Assembly (NCBI GenBank): GCA_964409235.1
Contig: CAYPCN010000008.1
Location: forward strand, 1-56,893
DNA length: 56,893 nt
Reading direction: 5' to 3'
DNA from: CAINFV01 sp964409235
Lineage (GTDB): Bacteria > Chlamydiota > Chlamydiia > Chlamydiales > FEN-1388
The position numbers and the translations under genes are program-made. Below, piece after piece: positions 18,470-26,462 of this stretch. Below the pieces are notes generated by a model that had not been told where the DNA came from, did not search any database, and worked only from the letters and a program-made list of their open reading frames with translations. Position 1 is the stretch's first letter; the number at the start of each line of letters is the position of its first letter.

Positions 18470-20281
18470 ATGACCATACCACGAACCCACCAGATTCCGA
18501 GTGATACTTGGGATTTGACTCCTTTGTACGCAGACGTTGCATCATGGAAAAAAGATTTCGACGACGAAGGAAAAAATGACTACGTCGCCATATCAGCGCC
18601 GTATCGGACCGCCCGCTCTTTATCAGCCAAACAGCTTCGGGAACTCTTTGACACATACTACAACCTCGAGCGACGCCTTCGAAAGCTGTATACGTGGGCC
18701 CATCTGTTTCACGATCAAGATATTGCTAATGATGAGGGAAAACAAGTTCTGCAGCGAGTGATGACTCGGTACCATGCATTTTCAGAAAGCTTTTCGTGGA
18801 TAGAGCCTAAGATCCTCTCTCACACCCTCGAAAAGATCTCTGCCTTTATAAAGGCCAAAGCCCTCGAACCGTACCGGGTCATTCTTGAAAGGCTTGTTCG
18901 CATTAAGCCACACACACTTCCTGAAGAGCAAGAGGCTCTCGTGGCTATGTCACGAAGGGCCATGGAAGCGCCTCACAAAGCTTTTTCCGCCATCAACGAC
19001 GCCGACTTTCGGTTTGACGACGCTCAAGACTCCACTGGGAAGCGGCATCCAGTAACACATGCTAACTATGGAGTCTTACTACGAAGTCCTGACCGGCAAC
19101 TCAGAAAGCATGCCTTTGAAACGCTCCACGGAACGTATCAACAGTACGAAAATACGCTCGCCGAGCTACTCAACGGCGAAGTGCAGCGTCATCACTTTGA
19201 AGCGAAAGCGCGAGGATACTCCTCCTGCCTTGAAGCCGCGCTTTTTCCAAAAAACATTCCAACCTCTGTGTACCACTCCTTGATCCACACGGTTCGATCG
19301 CATATCCATGTATTGCACCGGTACGTACGCCTAAAAAAGAAACTGCTTGGCGTGAAGGAAGTACATCCGTGGGATGTATATGCTCCTTTGACACCGGAGG
19401 TACCACAAGCATATTCTTTTGATGAAGCCGCCGAACTTGTAATCGCCGCGGTTCGTCCTCTTGGGCAGGCGTACGTCAACCGCATCAAACAAGGACTGAC
19501 GTCACTCCACTGGGTTGATCGATATGAAAACCGCAATAAACGTTCTGGAGCGTATTCGAGCGGGTGTTATGACAGCCCTCCGTACATTCTCATGAATTTC
19601 AAAGGGCTATTGCGCGACGTCTTTACTCTCGCCCACGAGGCAGGCCACAGCATGCACAGTGATGGCAGTCGACAGCAGCCATTTCACTACTCCGATTATG
19701 AGATCTTTGTCGCAGAAGTCGCTTCAACCTTCAATGAGGAGCTCTTGGCGCGTGAGCTCTTAGCGCGAGGTGTGGGGTCCCCAGCCGCCCAGGCATCAAT
19801 TATCAATGAAAAGCTCGAAGATTTCAGAGGGACGTTGTTTCGGCAAACGATGTTTGCCGAATTCGAGCTCTTTGTCCACGAACAGGTCGAGCGCGGGGAA
19901 CCCCTTACTCCGAAAATTCTCTCGGAAACGTTTGGCGAGCTCAACCGATTCTATTATGGTCCAGAGCTTGCGATTCCCCCGACCCTTTGTATCGAATGGG
20001 CGCGAATTCCCCACTTTTACTACAACTTCTACGTATACCAATATGCCACAGGAATCAGCGCTGCCTGTGCTCTTGCTGAGCGAGTCTGCAATGGAGGGCG
20101 ACGAGAGCAACGAGACTACCTCTCCTTCTTACAGTCCGGTTCAAGCCGGTTTCCAATAGACTTACTCTCGTCTGCTGGGGTTGACATGTCATCTGGCGAA
20201 GCGGTCGAGCACGCTGTTCAACGCTTCAGCGCCCTCCTTGATCAATTCGAAAAACTCGTGCCTGTTGGTAGAGCTATTTGA
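18470..20281 (+). CDS. pepF: Oligoendopeptidase F (M3 zinc metallopeptidase)
   Basis: This 603-aa cytosolic peptidase degrades short peptides. The zinc motif HEAGH lies at residues 389-393 (TLAHEAGHSMHSDG), and downstream EVASTFNE supplies the third zinc ligand. The PepF N-terminal pattern is WDLTPLY. The length is typical. Being next to groES/groEL repeats the chlamydial order (pepF beside groESL). The final codons and stop lie inside a repeat-family arm at 20271-20309, suggesting that the repeat replaced or supplied the end of the gene. Confidence 0.95.
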   Translation: MTIPRTHQIPSDTWDLTPLYADVASWKKDFDDEGKNDYVAISAPYRTARSLSAKQLRELFDTYYNLERRLRKLYTWAHLFHDQDIANDEGKQVLQRVMTRYHAFSESFSWIEPKILSHTLEKISAFIKAKALEPYRVILERLVRIKPHTLPEEQEALVAMSRRAMEAPHKAFSAINDADFRFDDAQDSTGKRHPVTHANYGVLLRSPDRQLRKHAFETLHGTYQQYENTLAELLNGEVQRHHFEAKARGYSSCLEAALFPKNIPTSVYHSLIHTVRSHIHVLHRYVRLKKKLLGVKEVHPWDVYAPLTPEVPQAYSFDEAAELVIAAVRPLGQAYVNRIKQGLTSLHWVDRYENRNKRSGAYSSGCYDSPPYILMNFKGLLRDVFTLAHEAGHSMHSDGSRQQPFHYSDYEIFVAEVASTFNEELLARELLARGVGSPAAQASIINEKLEDFRGTLFRQTMFAEFELFVHEQVERGEPLTPKILSETFGELNRFYYGPELAIPPTLCIEWARIPHFYYNFYVYQYATGISAACALAERVCNGGRREQRDYLSFLQSGSSRFPIDLLSSAGVDMSSGEAVEHAVQRFSALLDQFEKLVPVGRAI

Positions 20282-20309
20282 GATATGCCTTTTGGAGGAC
20301 AGAGCAGAC
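20271..20309 (+). repeat. Repeat-family left arm, copy H, overlapping the pepF stop
   Basis: This stretch matches the left arm of copy C almost base for base: GAGCTATTTGAGATATGC then CTTTTGGAGGACAGAGCAG, against GCGCCATTTGCGATGTGT then CTTTTGGAGGATAGGGCAG. The pepF TGA is within it. No matching right arm lies immediately downstream; the next family copy (E) begins about 100 bp later. Confidence 0.6.
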
Positions 20310-20311
20310 TG

Positions 20312-20338
20312 TTAGCAGTTGAACAAAACAACTGCTAA
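20312..20338. promoter_or_regulatory. CIRCE-type inverted repeat (HrcA operator) upstream of groESL
   Basis: A perfect inverted repeat TTAGCAGTT-N9-AACTGCTAA has the 9-9-9 architecture and 27-bp length of CIRCE (TTAGCACTC-N9-GAGTGCTAA). It matches 14 of 18 arm positions, with symmetric compensating changes at two arm positions. It sits about 240 bp before groES. HrcA repression of groE through CIRCE is established in Chlamydia; that HrcA binds this variant is inference. Confidence 0.82.
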
Positions 20339-20377
20339 TTCCTTGCGGAAAAACCGTTCGATGTTCTATGATCACCG

Positions 20378-20401
20378 GCGCAAGGGAGCTCTCCCTTGCG
20401 C
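20378..20401. other. Strong hairpin in the groESL leader
   Basis: GCGCAAGGGA and TCCCTTGCGC are perfectly complementary around the 4-nt loop GCTC. No T-tract follows, so it does not look like a standard intrinsic terminator. It may stabilise the long groES leader or end pepF transcription weakly. Confidence 0.6.
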
Positions 20402-20410
20402 AATCTTTGG

Positions 20411-20555
20411 GAGCCATTGTGATGTGGCGTTTCGAGGACAGAAGGCGATGATCGAGGTCTCCATCCCCTCACCCCGATCTCGATGACCATGGGGTTCGTT
20501 GGTGTGGAAGAACCCGATCGTCGCCTCCCCAGAAACTCCGCATTGCAAATGGCTC
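20411..20555. repeat. Intergenic imperfect-palindrome repeat, copy E (groES leader)
   Basis: The left end GAGCCATTGTGATGTGGC and the right end (read on the other strand) GAGCCATTTGCAATGCGG form arms that stay similar for about 45 bp, including GGCGATGATCGAGG against GGCGACGATCGGGT. The element is 145 bp and ends 22 bp before the groES ATG, so it is probably transcribed into the groESL leader as a long stem-loop. Confidence 0.78.
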
Positions 20556-20577
20556 TTTGGAAACAAAGGGGCATGAG

Positions 20578-20889
20578 ATGGCTGATAAAGAAACGAAGAT
20601 TCAACTCAAACCGCTAGGCAACCGCGTATTGGTGCGCCGTTTGGAAGAAAAGGAAAATGTCAAAGGAGGTATTATCCTCCCCGACACCGCAAAGAAAAAA
20701 CAGGAAATGACCGAAGTCATTGCCGTTGGTCCAGGCAAGAAAACGCAAGACGGGAAACTCTTGCCAATGCCCGTGAAAGTTGGAGATATCGTCCTCGTCG
20801 ACAAGTATGCCGGCCAGGACATCACTCTCAACGACGAAGAGTTTGTCGTTGTTCGAGGAGATGACATTGTCGCTATCATCGAGCGCTAG
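20578..20889 (+). CDS. groES: Co-chaperonin GroES
   Basis: This 103-aa Cpn10 caps the GroEL cylinder. Signatures are IQLKPLGNRVLVRRLEEKE, the mobile-loop region NVKGGIILPDTAKKK, and GDIVLVDKYAG. I chose ATG 20578 (MADKETK), preceded by AAGGGG. The upstream ATG seven codons earlier lies next to repeat E and has no ribosome site. groEL follows 23 bp later. A CIRCE-type operator upstream suggests heat-shock control by HrcA. Confidence 0.97.
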   Translation: MADKETKIQLKPLGNRVLVRRLEEKENVKGGIILPDTAKKKQEMTEVIAVGPGKKTQDGKLLPMPVKVGDIVLVDKYAGQDITLNDEEFVVVRGDDIVAIIER

Positions 20890-20912
20890 CTAACTGAAAG
20901 GAACGAAAGCAC

Positions 20913-22547
20913 ATGGCTGCCAAAGAAATTAAATTTAAAGAAGACGCGCGAAAGAAAATCCTCAAAGGAGTGCAAACTCTTTCGAACGCTGTCAAAGTCA
21001 CCCTTGGCCCCAAGGGTCGAAATGTCATCATTGACAAAAGCTACGGAGCTCCCCACGTCACGAAAGACGGCGTTACCGTCGCCAAAGAGATCGAACTCGA
21101 CGACAAATTCGAGAATATGGGAGCCCAGATGGTCAAAGAAGTCGCCAGCAAAACAGCTGACAAAGCTGGCGATGGCACGACCACCGCGACTGTTCTCGCC
21201 GAGGCCATCTACGCCGAAGGATTGCGCAACATCGCCGCTGGAGCAAACCCCATGGACCTCAAACGCGGCATGGAAAAAGCTCTTAGGCTGGTCGTCGACG
21301 AACTCTCAAAGCGCTCAAAAAATATCAACGACAAAAAGGAAATCGCCCAGGTAGCAACCGTCTCGGCCAACAACGACTCGGAAATCGGCAATATCATCGC
21401 CCAGGCGTTCGAACGCGTCGGCAAGGACGGCTCTATCACCGTCGAAGAAGGAAAAGGATTCACCACGACGCTCGACGTCGTAGAAGGAATGAACTTCGAT
21501 CGAGGATACCTTTCGGCGTACTTCATGACGAGCCCTGAAACACAAGAGTGCTGCCTCGAAGATGCGTACGTCCTCATCTATGAAAAGAAGATCTCTGGGA
21601 TCAAGGATTTCATTCCCATTCTCCAAGCAGTTGCAGAGACAGGACGTCCACTGCTCGTCATCGCAGAAGATGTCGAAGGTGAGGCGCTCGCCACCTTGGT
21701 TGTCAATCGCCTGCGCGGAGGGTTCAAAGTGTGTGCTGTGAAAGCTCCTGGTTTTGGCGATAGGCGCAAGGCCATGCTGCAAGACATTGCCATCCTCACA
21801 GGTGGGCAGTTCATCGGCGAAGAGCTTGGGATTAAACTCGAACACATCACTCTCGACATGCTCGGCCGCGTCAAAAAGGCTATTATCAAAAAAGATGAGA
21901 CTACCCTCGTCGAAGGCGCCGGCAAGAAACAGGAAATTCAATCCCGCATTGCCCAGCTCAAACGACAGATTTCAGAGGCGACCTCTGACTACGATCGCGA
22001 AAAGCTCCAAGAACGCCTTGCAAAACTGTCAGGGGGCGTTGCCGTCATTCGCGTTGGCGCAGCCACCGAAGTGGAGATGAAAGAGAAAAAAGATCGCGTC
22101 GATGATGCTCAGCATGCGACAGCAGCAGCTATCGAAGAGGGGATCCTCGCCGGTGGCGGCGTAGCATTCGTGCGCTGCGCTCCTGCCGTCAACAAGCTGG
22201 CAATCTCTCTCGATGGCGACGAGCGGACTGGAGCGAAGATCATTGCGAAAGCTCTGAGCTCCCCCCTTCGCCAGATTGCTGAAAACTCCGGGCTCGAAGG
22301 GGCGATCATCCTCCAAGAAGTGGAAAAACTCGAGGAGCAATTTGGGTACGATGCGAGAGAAGACCGGTTTGTCGATATGGTCAAAACCGGGATCCTTGAC
22401 CCCATGAAGGTCGCGCGCTGCGCCCTTGAAAATGCGGTATCCGTGGCATCAATGCTTCTTACGACCGAGGCCATTGTCGCTGACGCTCCGCAAGATGAGA
22501 AGACGACATCCCTCCCCCACCCCCACGCCGGAGGCATGGAGTATTAA
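20913..22547 (+). CDS. groEL: Chaperonin GroEL
   Basis: This 544-aa Cpn60 contains VTLGPKGRNVIIDKSYG, the ATP-site block DGVTVAKEIEL and AGDGTTTATVLAEAI, and the apical segment GYLSAYFMT. The C-terminal tail ends PHPHAGGMEY, a short GGM-type tail. Length and motifs indicate a fully functional main chaperonin rather than one of the divergent chlamydial GroEL2/3 paralogues. It is cotranscribed with groES. Confidence 0.97.
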   Translation: MAAKEIKFKEDARKKILKGVQTLSNAVKVTLGPKGRNVIIDKSYGAPHVTKDGVTVAKEIELDDKFENMGAQMVKEVASKTADKAGDGTTTATVLAEAIYAEGLRNIAAGANPMDLKRGMEKALRLVVDELSKRSKNINDKKEIAQVATVSANNDSEIGNIIAQAFERVGKDGSITVEEGKGFTTTLDVVEGMNFDRGYLSAYFMTSPETQECCLEDAYVLIYEKKISGIKDFIPILQAVAETGRPLLVIAEDVEGEALATLVVNRLRGGFKVCAVKAPGFGDRRKAMLQDIAILTGGQFIGEELGIKLEHITLDMLGRVKKAIIKKDETTLVEGAGKKQEIQSRIAQLKRQISEATSDYDREKLQERLAKLSGGVAVIRVGAATEVEMKEKKDRVDDAQHATAAAIEEGILAGGGVAFVRCAPAVNKLAISLDGDERTGAKIIAKALSSPLRQIAENSGLEGAIILQEVEKLEEQFGYDAREDRFVDMVKTGILDPMKVARCALENAVSVASMLLTTEAIVADAPQDEKTTSLPHPHAGGMEY

Positions 22548-22561
22548 TACCTGCAATCGAG

Positions 22562-22609
22562 GGACGACCTGCTCCACTCACTCAACAGGGGAGGTCGTCC
22601 TCCCCTGTT
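22562..22609 (+). terminator. Two mutually exclusive hairpins after groEL
   Basis: Hairpin 1 pairs GGACGACCT (22562-22570) with AGGTCGTCC (22592-22600). Hairpin 2 pairs AACAGGGGAGG (22584-22594) with CCTCCCCTGTT (22599-22609) around the loop TCGT. The segments overlap, so only one can form at a time. No T-tract follows. The structure may attenuate readthrough into the next gene or protect the groEL 3' end. Confidence 0.5.
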
Positions 22610-22644
22610 CGCAAGCCTCATGCACGTATGAACAGCGGAAGCCC

Positions 22645-23148
22645 GTGGCACGATGGGCTTGGTATTTCATCTGTTCGCTCAGCATACTCATCGGAAGCTT
22701 TTGGACATATCTGTGGATCTATCGCGTTGAATTCCTGGAAACAGCCCTTCGCCGCACGTGTGCACCGTATGCCGTGAGCATTGGGTCCATAGACTTCATC
22801 GATTCAACGACGGTCGTCATCAAGAATCTTTCCATTCATACGAAGGAAGAACAGCCTCAACAACGAGCCCATATTTCGCAAGCTGTCTGCTCCTCTTCGA
22901 CCTCTTCATGGCTGTTCTGGCTGCTCACACCATCGCACGCCCCACTGCATCTGACCCACGTCCATGTCACAGTGGACAAGGGTTCGGATCTCCTCTTCGA
23001 TCCCTCTTCTTCATCGTGTCAGTTGAAAGTGGACGCCCTCGCCATCGACCAGACAAACGGGTCTTCTACCACACTTCAGAACATTCACGGACCGATTGCC
23101 ACTCTACTCGCAGCAACAGTTGCAACGTACATGCGCGATAGCAAGTGA
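22645..23148 (+). CDS. Small single-pass membrane protein, unknown function
   Basis: The frame is open from inside groEL but has no ATG after it. GTG 22645, preceded by CGGAAG, is the most plausible start and gives 167 aa. The product has one N-terminal transmembrane segment (WYFICSLSILIGSFWTYLWI). A soluble part begins with VSIGSIDFIDSTTVVIKNLSI, a pattern resembling the start of AsmA-like envelope proteins (transmembrane segment, then a beta-strand 'I..I.f....v.IknLsI'). It contains several Ser-rich loops. The resemblance is weak and I assign no function. It lies between groEL and the convergent accC, 44 bp away. Confidence 0.5.
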   Translation: MARWAWYFICSLSILIGSFWTYLWIYRVEFLETALRRTCAPYAVSIGSIDFIDSTTVVIKNLSIHTKEEQPQQRAHISQAVCSSSTSSWLFWLLTPSHAPLHLTHVHVTVDKGSDLLFDPSSSSCQLKVDALAIDQTNGSSTTLQNIHGPIATLLAATVATYMRDSK

Positions 23149-23192
23149 GGTATGGCAAGAGAAATGCAGGTGCAAACAAGACGGTGTGTTGG

Positions 23193-24572
23193 CTACGGCT
23201 CTTTGGCCTCTGCAGAGAGTCCAAAGCGGTGGCCGCCAGCAATTAGCCGGTCGACGTACCCGAGGTCATAATCAGCATCGAGAAAGGCTTTTTGACGGAG
23301 AATATCCAGGTGGAAGGGGATGGTCGTTTTGACGCCGCCGATATGAAATTCGGAGAGCGCGCGTTGGGCTCGCGTAGCAGCTTCCTGACGAGTACGCCCT
23401 TTGACGATGAGCTTGGCGATCATCGAATCATAGTTTGGCGGAATTGTATACCCAGCATAGGCAGCGCTATCAATTCGGACGTGAGGACCTCCTGGAGCAA
23501 CGTAGTATTCTAACCTCCCTGGGGATGGCACAAAGTCTCTGAGAGGATCTTCAGCGTTGATCCGGAATTGGAAGACATGGCCGTCAAAGCTCACATCGCG
23601 TTGGGTGAAAGAAAGCCTTTCTCCACGTGCGACGCGGATTTGCGCCGCGACAATGTCAATGCCTGTAAGCTCCTCGGTAATGGTATGCTCAACCTGCACT
23701 CGGGTGTTAACTTCCATAAAATAGAAGTTTTTGTCCTTATCAAGGAGAAATTCTACGGTGCCTACGGATGAATAGCCGGCTTCCTTGGCAATGCGTATCG
23801 CTGCATCGCCAATAGCGCTGCGGAGATCGTCAGTGAGGATGGGGCACGGCGTCTCTTCGAGTAATTTCTGCCGTCGGCGCTGGATCGTACAGTCCCTCTC
23901 TCCAAGATGGATGTAATTGCCAAAGGAGTCACCGATCAGCTGCACTTCGATATGGCGCGGGGCATGGATCATCTTCTCAAGATACACATCAGGATTGGCA
24001 AAGCACACCTGGGCTTCGGTACGCGCGGCACGGAAGAGCTTTTCAAATTCTTCTTCCGTATAAGCAACGCGTATACCACGCCCGCCGCCACCAGCCACGG
24101 CCTTGATGAAAACGGGAAAGCCAAGCTCTCGCACAACAGCCATGGCCTCAGCCACTGTTTGGACAGGGCCATTCGAACCAGGGATGACAGGGCAGCCAGC
24201 ACGCCGTGCGGTTTCCTTCGCCTTCGCCTTATCACCCAAGAGGCGAATGGCTTGCGGTGAAGGGCCGATAAACGTGACGCCACAGCTCTCGCAGATAGAG
24301 GCAAAATTCGCGTTTTCGCTGAGAAAGCCATAGCCGGGATGAATGGCATCGGCTCCGGTGATCTCACACGCTGATAAGATATTGGCGATTTTTAGATAGG
24401 ACTTATGAGACGGCGCTTGGCCGATGCATATCGCCTCGCCAGCATGAAGAACGTGGAGGGATTCAGCGTCTGACTCTGAATAGACCGCAACGGTTTCAAG
24501 GCCAAGGTCATGGCAAGCCCTAATCACACGGACGGCAATTTCCCCGCGATTGGCAACTAATACCTTACGCAT
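23193..24572 (-). CDS. accC: Acetyl-CoA carboxylase, biotin carboxylase subunit
   Basis: This 459-aa ATP-grasp enzyme carboxylates the biotin on AccB. Signatures are KVLVANRGEIAVRVIRACHDLG, the glycine-rich ATP loop AVAGGGGRGIRVAY, the metal site FLLDKDKNFYFMEVNTRVQVEH and the C-terminal RALSEFHIGGVKTT. The length fits. It is the last gene of the efp-accB-accC group, starting 12 bp after accB. Confidence 0.97.
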   Translation of the reverse strand: MRKVLVANRGEIAVRVIRACHDLGLETVAVYSESDAESLHVLHAGEAICIGQAPSHKSYLKIANILSACEITGADAIHPGYGFLSENANFASICESCGVTFIGPSPQAIRLLGDKAKAKETARRAGCPVIPGSNGPVQTVAEAMAVVRELGFPVFIKAVAGGGGRGIRVAYTEEEFEKLFRAARTEAQVCFANPDVYLEKMIHAPRHIEVQLIGDSFGNYIHLGERDCTIQRRRQKLLEETPCPILTDDLRSAIGDAAIRIAKEAGYSSVGTVEFLLDKDKNFYFMEVNTRVQVEHTITEELTGIDIVAAQIRVARGERLSFTQRDVSFDGHVFQFRINAEDPLRDFVPSPGRLEYYVAPGGPHVRIDSAAYAGYTIPPNYDSMIAKLIVKGRTRQEAATRAQRALSEFHIGGVKTTIPFHLDILRQKAFLDADYDLGYVDRLIAGGHRFGLSAEAKEP

Positions 24573-24584
24573 AGATCTCGTATG

Positions 24585-25100
24585 TTATGAATGAGGAATA
24601 ACTCGAAACAGCCTCGTCCCGTATTCAATCGGATGGGCGTTTTCTACAAGAATTTCAGCGATGACACCGCTGATGCCAGCTTTGACTTCATTCATCACTT
24701 TCATTGCTTCGACGAGACATACGACGGTATTCTCATCGATAGTATCGCCTTTTTTCACAAATGTAGGTTCGTTCGGTGAGGGCGAGAGATAGACAGTGCC
24801 AACCATTGGCGCATCGATAAACAGGTGGGGCTCTTCGCCTTTATGCTCTGCCTCCACGACGACAGGACCCTCTGTCTTGGCAAAGCCTTCTTGCGAGACA
24901 AGTCCTTGAGCACGGCGCTTGACAAAGTCCCCACGCAATGGATTTTCTTCCCCTTCCTCTGAAGAAGATTCAACATAGCGTCCTGAAAAGCGATCTTCGC
25001 GTTCAAGAGCGATTTCAACCCCCTCTTTTTTGAGGGCAAGCTTCTTAATGCCATATCGCCCCATGGCAATCATGAGCTGATTAATCTGTTTTACTTCCAT
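24585..25100 (-). CDS. accB: Biotin carboxyl carrier protein
   Basis: In this 171-aa protein the N-terminal helix (INQLMIAMGRYGIKKLALKKEG) leads to an acidic, Pro-poor linker and a biotinyl domain at the C-terminus. That domain contains EAMKVMNEV, where the Lys between two Met is the biotinylation site, and DAPMVGTVYLSPSP. It carries biotin between AccC and AccA/AccD. It starts 2 bp after the efp stop. Confidence 0.96.
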   Translation of the reverse strand: MEVKQINQLMIAMGRYGIKKLALKKEGVEIALEREDRFSGRYVESSSEEGEENPLRGDFVKRRAQGLVSQEGFAKTEGPVVVEAEHKGEEPHLFIDAPMVGTVYLSPSPNEPTFVKKGDTIDENTVVCLVEAMKVMNEVKAGISGVIAEILVENAHPIEYGTRLFRVIPHS

Positions 25101-25102
25101 TG

Positions 25103-25657
25103 CTATACTCTTTGAATATACTCTTCGATACGAGTATCGACTTTGATGACATCTCCAACGTCAATGAACGGGGGAACTTCAACCCGCGCGCCTGTTTCAA
25201 GAATGGCCATGCGCGTGCTTCCTCCCTTTCCACCCTCGTCTCCCATTTCGATCGATGAGACCATCAGCTCGAGAAACTGTGGCAAATCGACAGCAAAAAT
25301 CGTCGAGACAAAACAGGAAGCTTTAACCTCTATCCCCTCTTTGAGGTAGTGCACCTTCCCTCCGATCACATCTCTTGAGACTTTCATAATATCCAACGTG
25401 CCCATGTCAAGAAACACGTGGTCGTTGCCCTCTGGATATAAATATTCTAGACGATGTTCTTCTAAGGAGATTTCCTCAAGCTCTTGCACTGGGCGAAAGT
25501 TCTTTTCGATACTCTCATGCGTAAGGAGATTGCGGAGTTTGACTTTGATAAAGGGGTTGGTCTTCTGCGTAGCCACTTTCACGGCGCTTTCCACACGATA
25601 TGGCTTTTTTGCCATCATGATGGTCATCCCCGCATTCAGCTGACTTGCTACTACCAT
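25103..25657 (-). CDS. efp: Elongation factor P
   Basis: This 184-aa protein relieves ribosome stalling at polyproline. The C-terminal signature GARVEVPPFIDVGDVIKVDTR is canonical. The N-terminal KOW-like domain ends in IKVKLRNLLT. The tip loop reads ATQKTNPF (Lys32) instead of the usual PGKG/PGRG loop, although a Lys is kept at about the modified position. The start is set by GGAGGGAGC before ATG 25657. The frame extends 45 codons upstream only by reading through the promoter. Followed by accB and accC, as in chlamydiae. Confidence 0.93.
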   Translation of the reverse strand: MVVASQLNAGMTIMMAKKPYRVESAVKVATQKTNPFIKVKLRNLLTHESIEKNFRPVQELEEISLEEHRLEYLYPEGNDHVFLDMGTLDIMKVSRDVIGGKVHYLKEGIEVKASCFVSTIFAVDLPQFLELMVSSIEMGDEGGKGGSTRMAILETGARVEVPPFIDVGDVIKVDTRIEEYIQRV

Positions 25658-25733
25658 ATGGTGAAAGCTCCCTCCACTAAGGGCCATGTGCGATTTCATC
25701 TCCGCGAACGGCGCGTACGACTCATGCCCATAC

Positions 25734-25763
25734 ATTGTACCATGAGGAGCCCTGCTGTGTAAA
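25734..25763 (-). promoter_or_regulatory. Sigma70-type promoter for efp-accB-accC
   Basis: On the minus strand TTTACA (25758-25763) and TACAAT (25734-25739) are separated by 18 bp, each matching the consensus at 5 of 6 positions. It begins directly after the rpe stop codon and lies 77 bp upstream of the efp ATG. Confidence 0.6.
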
Positions 25764-26462
25764 CTATTCCATCTCAAAAATGGCGTGCGCACCAGTTCTC
25801 ATTTCCGTGATAGCCGCTGCCATATTGGAGGAACTAAAGAGATAGGTGCCAGACACAAAGACATTGGCACCAGCACGAGCACAGGCTAATGCCGTTTCTT
25901 TGGTAATCCCCCCATCGACAACGATATTGATCGGATCCGCCCCTTTTGGTCGATCCGAGAGGTCCACGTAGTGGCGCACCTCGCGAATTTTTTCCACGCA
26001 CTCCGCCATGAACGACTGGCCTCCAAACCCTGGGTTGACGGTCATGATGATCAGGTCATCGACCAGGGGAAAAAACCTCGGCAGAAAGGAAACCGTTGTC
26101 TCTGGATTGACAGCCAGCCCTGCTCTGACGTTGCATCGATGGATGAAATCCAACGTATCTTCGATGTCTTCGGTGGCTTCAAAGTGAAAGCTGATGGCAT
26201 CAGCGCCAGCCTCTACGAACCGCTCAACGTAGGCAAAAGGGTTGTAGATCATCAAATGGACATGGAGAGGGAGAGTCGTTGAGCGGTTGATGGCTGCTAC
26301 AATCTTCGGTCCCATGGACAGGTTGGGAACAAAATGGCCGTCCATGATGTCAATGTGCAAGCGATCTGCACCTGCCTCTTCAGCGCGCTTGACCTCTTCA
26401 CCAAGACGGGCAAAGTCCGCAGAGAGGATAGAAGGGCAAATGAGAATTGGTGGCTTTTTCAT
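25764..26462 (-). CDS. rpe: Ribulose-phosphate 3-epimerase
   Basis: This 232-aa TIM-barrel enzyme interconverts ribulose-5-P and xylulose-5-P. Signatures are ILICPSILSADFARLGEE, HIDIMDGHFVPNLSMGP, MTVNPGFGGQSF and IVVDGGITKET, with the metal-binding His/Asp residues present. Its ATG overlaps the ribF stop by 4 bp. Confidence 0.97.
   Translation of the reverse strand: MKKPPILICPSILSADFARLGEEVKRAEEAGADRLHIDIMDGHFVPNLSMGPKIVAAINRSTTLPLHVHLMIYNPFAYVERFVEAGADAISFHFEATEDIEDTLDFIHRCNVRAGLAVNPETTVSFLPRFFPLVDDLIIMTVNPGFGGQSFMAECVEKIREVRHYVDLSDRPKGADPINIVVDGGITKETALACARAGANVFVSGTYLFSSSNMAAAITEMRTGAHAIFEME

Noticed and set aside
20378..20401. Hairpin as the intrinsic terminator of pepF
   Set aside because: No T-tract follows, so it is listed only as a structured element.
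21315..21941. 208-codon antisense frame inside groEL
   Set aside because: It has no recognisable protein pattern and is the mirror of a highly conserved gene with biased third positions.
25658..25792. 45-residue N-terminal extension of EF-P
   Set aside because: The region holds a good promoter and a strong ribosome site for the internal ATG, and EF-P proteins start there.
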